Source: Vibrio syngnathi (GTDB lineage Bacteria; Pseudomonadota; Gammaproteobacteria; Enterobacterales; Vibrionaceae). Taken from it: DNA of 64,000 nt. Each line of letters opens with the position of its first letter. The stretch's first letter is position 1. The stretch lies in NCBI RefSeq assembly GCF_002119525.1, contig NZ_CP017917.1:434001-498000 (forward strand), in the 5' to 3' direction. Both the position numbers and the translations under genes were made by a program. The notes under the pieces are model-generated. The model was not told the DNA's origin and did not search any database. It saw only the letters and a program-made list of their open reading frames with translations. Shown piece after piece: positions 25,994-33,799 of the stretch.

Positions 25994-26302
25994 TATTTTA
26001 TTCTCACATTTGTGTTGATATGTAGTGTAATTACCCAATTATAATATCATTAATAGCAATACATAAAATGAAACATTTGCTGTGTTCGTTACTTTGCTCT
26101 CTATATCTTTTCTTATCGGGCGATTCATTTTTCTCATGCGTTAAATATGCAATGTTAGATTTTGCTAGTGGATGGTTGTGTAAATGTCGGTCAGATTTAT
26201 TTGTTGCTAATCCGAGCGCCAAGAAAGGAAAGTTACAGGTGGTAATCTTGTAAAACATTCAGTGAATATCAATTTCAATCAGCTGCTGGATTTTAGCCAA
26301 TA
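25994..26302. other. Intergenic region, no supported gene
   Basis: Upstream region of the POT gene. Two overlapping opposite-strand ORFs of 61 and 75 codons have no recognisable features, weak starts and no ribosome sites; I regard neither as a gene. AT-rich stretches here probably include the POT promoter. Confidence 0.6.
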
Positions 26303-26332
26303 AAAAAGCCAGCTTGGTGGCTGGCTTTGTTT
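26303..26332 (-). terminator. Terminator of sdaA
   Basis: On the minus strand: CAAAGCCAGCC-ACCAA-GCTGGCTTT, then a T-tract of six. It is 57 nt after the sdaA stop. On the + strand the tail is weaker (GTTTGGG). Confidence 0.82.
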
Positions 26333-26388
26333 GGGAATCGAACTAAAATGCCGTCTCTACGGGGCTTTCTCGACTCGTGTTTTAGCTG

Positions 26389-27759
26389 TTATTCACAAGG
26401 TGGAGCCATGTGGATCACGGCCAAGCCACCTAAGGACGTTTCACGGTACTTCTTGTTCATGTCTTTACCTGTTTGGTACATGGTTGCGATAACCTTGTCT
26501 AACGAGATAAGGCACTTGCTGGTACGTTTCAGCGCCATACGTGATGCATTGATTGCTTTCATCGCGCCCATTGCATTACGTTCAATACACGGTACTTGAA
26601 CAAGACCACCGATTGGATCACATGTCATGCCTAGTGAGTGTTCCATAGCGATTTCAGCTGCAATACAGATTTGCTCGTTGCTACCACCGCGTAGGGCGGT
26701 TAAGCCTGCTGCTGCCATTGATGAAGATACGCCAACTTCGCCCTGACAACCCACTTCTGCACCAGAAATCGAAGCGTTGGTTTTGTACAAGATGCCAATA
26801 GCGCCAGAGACTGCTAAAAAGTCTTTCAACTGCTTGGTGTCTAGCTCTTTGATGAAGCGGTGGTAGTACATTAGTACCGCAGGGATAACGCCAGCCGCTC
26901 CGTTAGTTGGCGATGTTACGACTTGTCCACCCGCAGCGTTTTCTTCACTAACAGCAAAGGCAAATAGGTTAATCCAATCCATGATCTCCATTGGATCGTT
27001 TTCAATCGAAGCATTGGCCTCAAGCTTTTTCAAAAGAGCAGGGGCTCGACGCGTCACTTCTAGACCGCCATCAAGGATGCCTTCGGTGTCGAAGCCTCGC
27101 TGCATGCACAGAGACATCACCTTCCAGATTTGGTCTGCTTTCTGGTCAATCGCATCCATACCTTGGAAAGACACTTCATTACGCAGGATTAAGCCTCCAA
27201 GGCTAAGTCCTTGTTGCTCTGATAATTCAAGTAGCTGGTCAGCAGAAGTAAAAGGGAACTCAACTTGCGTTTTCGCTTCTTGCTTGCCATTTTGTAGCTC
27301 ATCAGCGGTTGCGATAAAGCCACCACCAATTGAGTAATATGTTTCCATCTCTAAAAGACTACCGCTTGCGTCAAAGGCAGAGATGGTCATGCCATTTTCA
27401 TGCAGCGGAAGGTTGGTTTTATGGAACAGCAAGTCGCTTTCTACGTCGAAGTGAATTTCATGGTTACCGCTAACCAGTAGAGACTTATCTTCAATTGCTT
27501 TACGCATTGCTTGGTTAGCACTGGTAATTTTAATGGTGTCGGGGCGGTTACCGAGTAAACCTAATAAGGTCGCTCTGTCTGTATGGTGACCAATACCCGT
27601 TAATGATAACGAGCCGTATAAGTCGATTTGAATACGCTTTACTTGTGTAAGCTGAGCATCAATTTTTTGGGTAAAGTTAAACCCAGCGATCATTGGTCCA
27701 TTTGTGTGGGAGCTGGACGGCCCAACCCCAATTTTGTAGATATCAAAAATAGACAGCAT
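26389..27759 (-). CDS. sdaA: L-serine dehydratase (iron-sulfur, single chain)
   Basis: Deaminates L-serine to pyruvate and ammonia using a 4Fe-4S cluster. The N-terminal beta domain begins SIFDIYKIGVGPSSSHT; the catalytic alpha domain has EVGCQGEVGVSSSMAAAGL, LGMTCDPIGGLVQVPCIERN with cluster cysteines, and ends ARVP-like GGLAVIHMAPPC. At 456 aa it matches E. coli SdaA/SdaB. AGGAAG precedes the ATG. It may supply pyruvate from serine released by the peptidases and transporters nearby. SdaA versus SdaB cannot be decided from sequence alone. Confidence 0.95.
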   Translation of the reverse strand: MLSIFDIYKIGVGPSSSHTNGPMIAGFNFTQKIDAQLTQVKRIQIDLYGSLSLTGIGHHTDRATLLGLLGNRPDTIKITSANQAMRKAIEDKSLLVSGNHEIHFDVESDLLFHKTNLPLHENGMTISAFDASGSLLEMETYYSIGGGFIATADELQNGKQEAKTQVEFPFTSADQLLELSEQQGLSLGGLILRNEVSFQGMDAIDQKADQIWKVMSLCMQRGFDTEGILDGGLEVTRRAPALLKKLEANASIENDPMEIMDWINLFAFAVSEENAAGGQVVTSPTNGAAGVIPAVLMYYHRFIKELDTKQLKDFLAVSGAIGILYKTNASISGAEVGCQGEVGVSSSMAAAGLTALRGGSNEQICIAAEIAMEHSLGMTCDPIGGLVQVPCIERNAMGAMKAINASRMALKRTSKCLISLDKVIATMYQTGKDMNKKYRETSLGGLAVIHMAPPCE

Positions 27760-27847
27760 AGTAACTTCCTGTGAAGACGGTTCGATGTACGAACTCTGTG
27801 TAAAATTTGTATTTTGTTAGTTCCACTTCTTTGAGTGAACCTGTTAT

Positions 27848-27881
27848 TTGGGTGAAACAGTGCCTTGTCTGAAACAGTGCT
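27848..27881. repeat. 17-bp imperfect direct repeat, two copies, sdaA upstream region
   Basis: TTGGGTGAAACAGTGCC followed at once by TTGTCTGAAACAGTGCT (14 of 17 bases equal). It lies about 90 nt upstream of the sdaA start in a 375-bp gap between divergent sdaA and the YdcF gene that otherwise shows only AT-rich promoter-like sequence. Confidence 0.6.
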
Positions 27882-28134
27882 TCGATTGAGCTGGTTCTTT
27901 GCTTAAAACGTTTCTTTTATTGAAACTGGTGTTAATGAGCATAGAACGATGAAATACAAGAGCGTGCTATGTTTGCTTTAAAGCGACACGTCTATTCTTG
28001 TATGACCCGAGATGTTGCTATCAATAGTGAGCATTATTGAGAGCAACATGTAAGAATTTCAAAATACTTTTGTTAATAAGTATTGTATACATAATTCACT
28101 CCATCTAATCACTAAAACGAGACTTGAACATAAA

Positions 28135-29013
28135 ATGAGCATTATTCACCTCCTTATTGTGCTAGGTAAGCGACTTCATGAGAATAAATTGACTAATGAA
28201 GGAATCAGTCGAGTTGATGCTTTAGTTGAGTATCTGTCGGGGCCTTTGGCTGAAAAGTCGAACCAACAAACGGCTGTGGCGTTCTGTGGTGGGGTGACAC
28301 AAGGGCAAACCGTTTCTGAGGCCGATATGATGCACGAGTATTTTCGAGAGCTTGAAAATCAACGTGAGTATCCGCTTCCCATAGGGGCGGTTTTACTTGA
28401 GCAGCATTCGACAAATACGGTTGAGAACATTCAAAACTTGGCCTCAGAGATGATTAAAAGTGGGCTGTTTACACGCGGGCAGAGTGTGAAGGTGACGTTC
28501 GTTTCTAATGACTACCACTTACAACGTATCTTCGAGATTCAATCACTGATGGACGAGCAAGGTTTGCTTAAGGTTTTGGTCGAGAAGTGCTCTGCACTTG
28601 GGGTGGATCTACAAATAGATCGTCAGCTAGAGGCTCATGTTGCGGTGCCATACCCTCATCAAACAGAGCAAGGGCAATTGTTTCTGTTAATGGATGCCCT
28701 GACGACCTACCGAGTTTATCTTGAAGGTGTCTCTGTGGGGGCATTTAAGAGAGATTTGGATTCAGTAAGAAGAGAGCCAGAAAGGTTGTCTCTGGAAGCC
28801 TTGCTAGCGGCAAAAGAGTTAGTCGGGCGTTCATCTCATTTTGATATCGTAGAAAGTTTGCTTCCAGTGTTGGAGACTTGCATCCAAAATACCCCAGTCG
28901 GAATCGACAGAGAAAAAGTTAGGGAGTACCTAGCATTGCTCGATACTAACCTGACTTTATTGAATCGTTATTTAGATCCAGAATCAGATCACACACATCG
29001 CTGGTGGAGATAG
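28135..29013 (+). CDS. YdcF/DUF218-family protein
   Basis: ElyC/SanA/YdcF-type domain at about residues 1-170: IIHLLIVLGKRLHENKLTNEG at the start, FCGGVTQGQTVSEADMMHEYF, VLLEQHSTNTVENIQNLA (the E-x-x-S-x-N-T-x-E-N motif) and VTFVSNDYHLQRI. A helical C-terminal part of about 110 residues follows, as in E. coli YdcF (266 aa). No signal peptide, so cytosolic. E. coli YdcF binds S-adenosylmethionine, but its function is not settled. Monocistronic, divergent from sdaA. Confidence 0.85.
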   Translation: MSIIHLLIVLGKRLHENKLTNEGISRVDALVEYLSGPLAEKSNQQTAVAFCGGVTQGQTVSEADMMHEYFRELENQREYPLPIGAVLLEQHSTNTVENIQNLASEMIKSGLFTRGQSVKVTFVSNDYHLQRIFEIQSLMDEQGLLKVLVEKCSALGVDLQIDRQLEAHVAVPYPHQTEQGQLFLLMDALTTYRVYLEGVSVGAFKRDLDSVRREPERLSLEALLAAKELVGRSSHFDIVESLLPVLETCIQNTPVGIDREKVREYLALLDTNLTLLNRYLDPESDHTHRWWR

Positions 29014-29052
29014 CGAAAAACACCAATATTAGCGACACGTATAGGTAGCTAA

Positions 29053-29100
29053 AAGGTGCTTTGTGTATATAGGTGCTGTGTGTATAAAGTTGAGGTGTAT
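29053..29100. repeat. Imperfect 15-17-bp tandem repeat after the YdcF gene
   Basis: AAGGTGCTTTGTGTAT, ATAGGTGCTGTGTGTAT and AAAGTTGAGGTGTAT follow each other directly; each ends in GTGTAT. GTGTATAGGTGC recurs at about 29189. The array starts 40 nt after the gene's stop. Confidence 0.55.
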
Positions 29101-29225
29101 AGGAAGGTAAACTGACCGTTCGATAGCGGACAGTTTACCTAATGTCATGGGATTTGATTGGGTGGAGTTGGTGAAGGGTTAACGTCGTGTATAGGTGCGA
29201 CGTCAACAGTTCACGATATCGCAGT

Positions 29226-29480
29226 TTAGCTTTCTTCTTTTTGCTCATGGTTGTTGCGGTAGTATTCCCATTGCTCGATACGTTCGCCGTCATTAAATAC
29301 GCAATAAGTAGTGCGTTGATTGTTTTCAGTTACGGTTTCTAATTCACCATTTTGTTGAACACAATAAACCGCGGCTGGGTTAGCGACTGAAACACGTTGT
29401 CCTTCGCTATATTCTGCATAGTCGTTTGCACAACCGCCCAACACAACGGCAAATACAGCCATCAAACCAATTTTCTTCAT
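29226..29480 (-). CDS. Small DUF333-type lipoprotein
   Basis: 84-residue lipoprotein: hydrophobic signal ending in the lipobox LGGC (Cys17). The mature part contains NPAAVYCVQQNGELE and TTYCVFNDGERIEQWEYYR, the pattern of DUF333 (the 'putative hemolysin' small domain) with two cysteines able to pair. Asp at +3 after the Cys (CANDY) does not clearly predict inner or outer membrane. The ATG is preceded by an AGGAG-like site (ATAGGAGATAAAC). Function unknown; no neighbour gives a clue. Confidence 0.82.
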   Translation of the reverse strand: MKKIGLMAVFAVVLGGCANDYAEYSEGQRVSVANPAAVYCVQQNGELETVTENNQRTTYCVFNDGERIEQWEYYRNNHEQKEES

Positions 29481-29850
29481 GTTTATCTCCTATGTGATAA
29501 CTCTATAATCGAATGCGTTAAGTTCTACAGAACCAGATTAGAAGCTCTATGAAATGAGTATATTTTAGATTTCAGAAAAGGTTGTTCTAATTTGGTCAAG
29601 ATATTGAAATAGGTTGATATTTCACTATTTTTAACTGCTTTCTGAGTGTTTGATCAAGCTGGCATAGCTGAGGCTCTAACAGGAACGGTCTCTGTCAATA
29701 AGACGCTACTTGATGGTTATTTTGACTCGATGGCCGTGGGCAAACAGCGCTCAAAATCAGAGGTTATGTGTTCTTACAGGGGACGGAGAACCTCGAATCT
29801 ATTGATGATTATGATATGATGCCGCCAAATTCAGTAGAGCAGTCAGAATC
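29481..29850. other. Intergenic region between the lipoprotein and Nudix genes
   Basis: No supported gene. Near 29645-29825 the + strand holds two short open frames of about 40-60 codons (one ends ENLESIDDY... at the Nudix start), without recognisable similarity or ribosome sites. The left 100 bp contain AT-rich promoter-like sequence for the lipoprotein gene. Confidence 0.5.
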
Positions 29851-30369
29851 ATGAGACACCTAAAAACCACTATTCATCCTGATATCGATCACCTAGACAA
29901 TAAGACGGTATATAAGCGCAATGCTGCACGTGCCATTGTGTTAGATGGCGAAGATATTTTGATGCTTTATACCGAGCGTTATCACGATTACACCATTCCT
30001 GGTGGTGGTTTGGATGACGATGAAGATGTGATCGCAGGTATGGTCCGTGAGCTTGAAGAAGAGACAGGTGCGAAGAACATTCACAATATTAAACCGTTCG
30101 GTATTTTTGAAGAGTTTCGCCCTTGGTATAAAGATGATGCGGATATCATGCACATGATCTCTTACTGCTACTCATGCAAGATTGATCGTGAGCTTGGCGA
30201 AACAGCTTACGAAGATTACGAAGTGAAAAACGGGATGAAACCGGTGTGGATGAATATCCAAGAAGCGATCGCACACAACGAAAAAACCATGGCTGAGAGC
30301 CCTAAAAAGGGCATGAGCATTGAGCGCGAAACCTTTTTGCTGCATCTAATCGCAAAAGAAAAGCTGTAA
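29851..30369 (+). CDS. Nudix hydrolase
   Basis: Hydrolyses a nucleoside diphosphate linked to another group; substrate unknown. The Nudix box lies at about residues 52-74: PGGGLDDDEDVIAGMVRELEEETGA, with the catalytic REVEEET-like REL-EE. The preceding strands (AARAIVLDGEDILMLYTERY) and following GIFEEFRPWYKDD fit the fold. 172 aa. No signal peptide. A terminator follows the stop by 15 nt. The family spans house-cleaning enzymes and ADP-ribose pyrophosphatases; the sequence does not decide between them. Confidence 0.88.
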   Translation: MRHLKTTIHPDIDHLDNKTVYKRNAARAIVLDGEDILMLYTERYHDYTIPGGGLDDDEDVIAGMVRELEEETGAKNIHNIKPFGIFEEFRPWYKDDADIMHMISYCYSCKIDRELGETAYEDYEVKNGMKPVWMNIQEAIAHNEKTMAESPKKGMSIERETFLLHLIAKEKL

Positions 30370-30384
30370 CCCTTTTAATCAATC

Positions 30385-30422
30385 AAAACTGTTTAAAAGC
30401 AGAGCGTTTTTAAACAGTTTTT
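30385..30422. terminator. Terminator after the Nudix gene
   Basis: 14-bp AT-rich stem AAAACTGTTTAAAA with its complement, 8-nt loop, T5. Also usable from the minus side, where a small gene remnant begins at 30425. Confidence 0.75.
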
Positions 30423-30424
30423 GC

Positions 30425-30626
30425 TCACCATGAACTAACAATAATTCCTCCCTCCATTAGTTGAGCTAACCCATCGTAATTTGAGTTTTCAGTAAAATAT
30501 CTCCAGTCCTTAAGCACGCCATCTAGTTTTCCGACAGCATAAAACGTGGCTGCATCTAACAGACTTTCAAGTTGACTTATCTTTCATCCAGTTGGCTAAC
30601 CTCTCATCAAGTTGGCTAACCTTCAT
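30425..30626 (-). pseudogene. Frameshifted small coding remnant, unknown family
   Basis: Two overlapping minus-strand frames read as one protein-like sequence if one indel between 30567 and 30583 is corrected: MKVSQLDERLANWMKDK, then SQLESLLDAATFYAVGKLDGV and LKDWRYFTENSNYDG, ending GGIIVSSW and TGA at 30425. The ATG at 30626 has no clear ribosome site. The start codes repeated Q-L / L-x-N blocks, seen in DNA as three 20-bp imperfect repeats (30568-30626). I do not recognise the family. The remaining gap to 30915 is AT-rich and probably holds the promoter of the LruC gene. Confidence 0.4.
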
Positions 30627-30915
30627 CAAATTGATTCTTATTTTGAAGAAAAGACCGTTTTATTCTTACTGTAATTTGAATTGAGAAAAATAAGTCTTAT
30701 TTTTCAATGCAATAAGGTGATTTCAAAATGGTTGAAAACTTGGCTTCTCTTTTGCTTCCTTGTATTTAGCAGCTCGCTTTATCGGCACCAAAACAATAAA
30801 CAAAGATGCGAATAGTTTGTTTCAGAGTTAACGGAGACGCATCGTTAACTTGCCGTTCAGAGTTCACACACTTTTCAAGGAAATCGCTCATGCGAAGAAG
30901 AAGTCGAGGTTTACT

Positions 30916-33027
30916 ATGAAATACAAGCAAGTTATTTATCTTATGACGGCAGTGGTCAGTGTTCCTACCTACGCGACGACCGTGGATTTGGACTTTTCAA
31001 ATCATGTAGAGGCGACGAACGGCAGCAGTTCATGGGCTGGGCCAACCTACGACGGGGCTTCGATGCACTTCCTCAATGTTGGATCGCATGATGGGAAAAC
31101 AATAGATGCCAAAGTGTCTAGTAGTGTGTTCGGTGATGCGACATTTCTGTTTCATGCTCCGAACTACAAAGTTGGTGCAGTACAGCCCTCAGGAGATATT
31201 GGTTTTCTCTATCAAACTAACTCTGCGGGCTCTGCTGGTCTAACCTATACGTTTGAATTTTATGATGGTACGGATGGCCTGTCAGGTACGTTCTCAGTGC
31301 CTTATACACTTCCCGAATTTGATATGATTGGCTACGACATTGATGGCGAACCCGTGCAGTCGGAGCAAGTCAGAGTGTTTAAAAGTGAAGGTTTCTACAG
31401 TTATCAACTTGGTAGTGCAAGCGCGAGTTTAACGGCGGAAGAGAGTGCTGATGGAACGTCGGTGCTATTCACTGGCCCAGGTACGAACTATTCCGAAACC
31501 GACACCTCCGGGGCTGTAAAATTCACCTACAAGAATACCTCGATTGTAACTCTACAATTTGAAACGGTTACCAGCAGTGGCAGTAGTTTCCCCAACCCAA
31601 TATTCTCGGCATTTGATGGTAATTGGGATTTATCTGGATTTACTACGCCAATAGAAAGTTCAGATGAATCTGATTTTGGTGACGCGCCTGATAGCTATGG
31701 AACGTTGCAGGCGAGCAACGGTGCTGAGCATGCGATATCTTCCACACTGTATTTAGGCGCTAGCGTTGATGCCGATACAGATGGCCAACCTGGCGCATCA
31801 TCCAACGGCGACGATTTGGACGTTGGCGGAAATGACGATGACGGAATTGCATTGTTGACGAACTTTGAAATCGGCCTAGACAGTTTAATTAATGTCAACG
31901 TTGTCGGGAGTGGTTACCTGCAAGCTTGGGCTGACTGGGATATGAATGGATCTTTTGAGGATGACGAGCAGATATTAAAAAATCATTCTGTTGTCGACGG
32001 AAGCCAAGTCGTCCCTATTCGAGTGGGTGATGATGCTGTCGTTGGGAGCGTGCAAACTCGATTCCGTTTAGCGAGTAGCCCTAACATTCCGAGTGACGGT
32101 TACGTTGGTGATGGTGAAGTTGAGGACTACGTGTTTAACGTTACGGATCTTGGCACAACGGTTCAACATTCGAATTACTATACAGCGGCCTTCGAAGATA
32201 ATTGGCCAGAAGTTGGTGACTTCGACTTAAATGACGTTGTGGTTTACTACCGCACCACCATTTTAAGTAAAGATGACGCAGTGCTGCGAATGGATATTAC
32301 GGGAACCATAATGGCCTACGGTGCTTCTTATGGTAATGGATTGGGATGGAAGCTTGATGGCTTCGATGAGTCAGATGTCGATCTTCAAACGGCTCGAGTA
32401 CAAAAGAATGGCGCGACTCGGGTAAATATTTCGCCGTTTACGGGTGAAGACAAAAGCGTTGCATCGCCAGGAGGAGACCTCGTTGTTGTCGCGTCGTTGA
32501 ACCTAAAAAATGATCTGCCGATTAACGGTGAGTGTATGTTCCACCGTACTAATCCTTCTTGTAGTCCGACGTTAGAAGCTGACCAAATGACGTTCAGTAT
32601 TTCTCTGCCGTTTGCTTCTGGAAGCGAGCCCACAGCGAGTTCACTGATGCCATTAAGTGGCTTCGACCCATTCATCTTTGGTGCGGGAGCGGGTTATTAC
32701 CATGGTGACAGTTTCTCTACATCGCCGGGGAAAGACTTAGAAATCCATACTGCGGACTTCCCACCAACGTCGCGTGGCACGTTAGTGAGTGATTTCTATG
32801 GTATTGCACAAGATGATTCAGACCCGTCTAGTGATAAATACTACCGAACGACACAAAACATGCCTTGGGGTATCTTAATTTCATCACCTTGGAATCATCC
32901 ATCAGAATACATTGATGTTAGTGAGGTGTACCCCGAGTTTGCTGAGTGGGCTACATCAGGCGGTGCTTCAAAACCAACGTGGTACCAAAACCCTAACGCC
33001 GATAAAACTTGGTCAACGGAAGATTAA
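30916..33027 (+). CDS. LruC-domain protein with GEVED domain, exported
   Basis: Secreted or surface protein, 703 aa. Signal peptide at residues 1-20 (MKYKQVIYLMTAVVSVPTYA). A beta-rich region runs to about 250. A GEVED domain follows (about 255-425), starting DFGDAPDSYGT and ending YVGDGEVEDYVFNV, with many Asp/Asn residues that could bind calcium. The C-terminal LruC domain (about 430-700) begins AAFEDNWPEVGDFDLNDVVV. LruC proteins are known in Leptospira and marine bacteria but their function is not established. Start at 30916 has GAGG 7 nt upstream; an in-frame ATG at 30850 precedes the signal peptide by 22 polar residues. It forms a unit with the lipoprotein gene 12 nt downstream. Confidence 0.82.
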   Translation: MKYKQVIYLMTAVVSVPTYATTVDLDFSNHVEATNGSSSWAGPTYDGASMHFLNVGSHDGKTIDAKVSSSVFGDATFLFHAPNYKVGAVQPSGDIGFLYQTNSAGSAGLTYTFEFYDGTDGLSGTFSVPYTLPEFDMIGYDIDGEPVQSEQVRVFKSEGFYSYQLGSASASLTAEESADGTSVLFTGPGTNYSETDTSGAVKFTYKNTSIVTLQFETVTSSGSSFPNPIFSAFDGNWDLSGFTTPIESSDESDFGDAPDSYGTLQASNGAEHAISSTLYLGASVDADTDGQPGASSNGDDLDVGGNDDDGIALLTNFEIGLDSLINVNVVGSGYLQAWADWDMNGSFEDDEQILKNHSVVDGSQVVPIRVGDDAVVGSVQTRFRLASSPNIPSDGYVGDGEVEDYVFNVTDLGTTVQHSNYYTAAFEDNWPEVGDFDLNDVVVYYRTTILSKDDAVLRMDITGTIMAYGASYGNGLGWKLDGFDESDVDLQTARVQKNGATRVNISPFTGEDKSVASPGGDLVVVASLNLKNDLPINGECMFHRTNPSCSPTLEADQMTFSISLPFASGSEPTASSLMPLSGFDPFIFGAGAGYYHGDSFSTSPGKDLEIHTADFPPTSRGTLVSDFYGIAQDDSDPSSDKYYRTTQNMPWGILISSPWNHPSEYIDVSEVYPEFAEWATSGGASKPTWYQNPNADKTWSTED

Positions 33028-33039
33028 TCAGGAGGATTT

Positions 33040-33573
33040 ATGAAAACAATCAAACTAATTTTGAGTGGTGTAGGCTTTGTATTCCTTTCAGCTTGTGGTG
33101 GCGGAGGCGGCGGTGATAGTACCGCTTCATCTCCAAGTACTGTCGCTCCTCCGAGCAATACGACAGCTTCGGTCTCCGCCACTCCACCGAGTAATTCGAC
33201 CGTTGGTAGCAATAACGTGGTGACACCTGCTCCAGTGGTGGCAACGCAGTCTATTAAATCATCTGAGTTATCTATACCGGAAGGTTTTGACTTTTCTACA
33301 GAGAGAGAAGTGTCTGTAAGAGTAGACGTAGCAAGCTCGCAAAGTTCTCGAGGTTTCGTGAGTATTTATACAGAGTTCAATGGTGATGTTGTCGATTACA
33401 CCTCACAAGTGTTGAGGAGTCCAATCAATCAAGATATTGAGTTCTCTACAACTCTCCTTTTACCCAATCATGTAGATAAAGTATGGGTTGAAGTCTGGTA
33501 TCCGTCGGCATTGGGAAGCGAAGTGAAACTCCTTGTGAATATTGAGAACGACAACGTAGACGTCACTCTTTAA
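33040..33573 (+). CDS. Lipoprotein with glycine-rich N-terminus, partner of the LruC protein
   Basis: 177 residues. Signal peptide with lipobox LSAC (Cys19), followed by six glycines, then a low-complexity Ser/Thr/Pro/Asn linker to about residue 68. The rest is a beta-strand-like domain (VSVRVDVASSQSSRGFVSIYTEF, VEVWYPSALGSEVKLLVNIEN). The poly-Gly after the lipidated Cys is common in exported vibrio lipoproteins and may favour surface display (inference). AGGAGG lies 7 nt before the ATG. Start follows the LruC stop by 12 nt, so the two are cotranscribed and probably act together. A terminator follows. No known family recognised. Confidence 0.8.
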   Translation: MKTIKLILSGVGFVFLSACGGGGGGDSTASSPSTVAPPSNTTASVSATPPSNSTVGSNNVVTPAPVVATQSIKSSELSIPEGFDFSTEREVSVRVDVASSQSSRGFVSIYTEFNGDVVDYTSQVLRSPINQDIEFSTTLLLPNHVDKVWVEVWYPSALGSEVKLLVNIENDNVDVTL

Positions 33574-33591
33574 TTTCTCTCTTCTACTAAA

Positions 33592-33626
33592 CAAAGTTAC
33601 CGCCATTTCGGCGGTAACTTTGTTTT
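33592..33626 (+). terminator. Terminator after the lipoprotein gene
   Basis: 13-bp stem CAAAGTTACCGCC with its complement, loop ATTTC, then T4. Ends the LruC-lipoprotein unit. Confidence 0.88.
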
Positions 33627-33799
33627 CGGCGCTTTTGTTGTGAATTTTTCTAACATCGAGACCTGAGATAACCTGTATAAAATGAATGGAGTGATATTAT
33701 CAATCCGGTGTTTTAGGTGTATCTTTACTTAAGTGACGCTCATTTCTAGCTTTACGAAATCACCAAAACTCGGTGAGCCTGCCCTAAACAAAGAAGACT

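Noticed and set aside
26031..26258. Opposite-strand ORFs of 75 and 61 codons in the POT upstream region
   Set aside because: No ribosome site, no recognisable motif, and both frames cover the same AT-rich promoter region.
29645..29848. Two short + strand frames before the Nudix gene
   Set aside because: They looked like a possible frameshifted relic, but I found no similarity or repeat of motif and no start signal.
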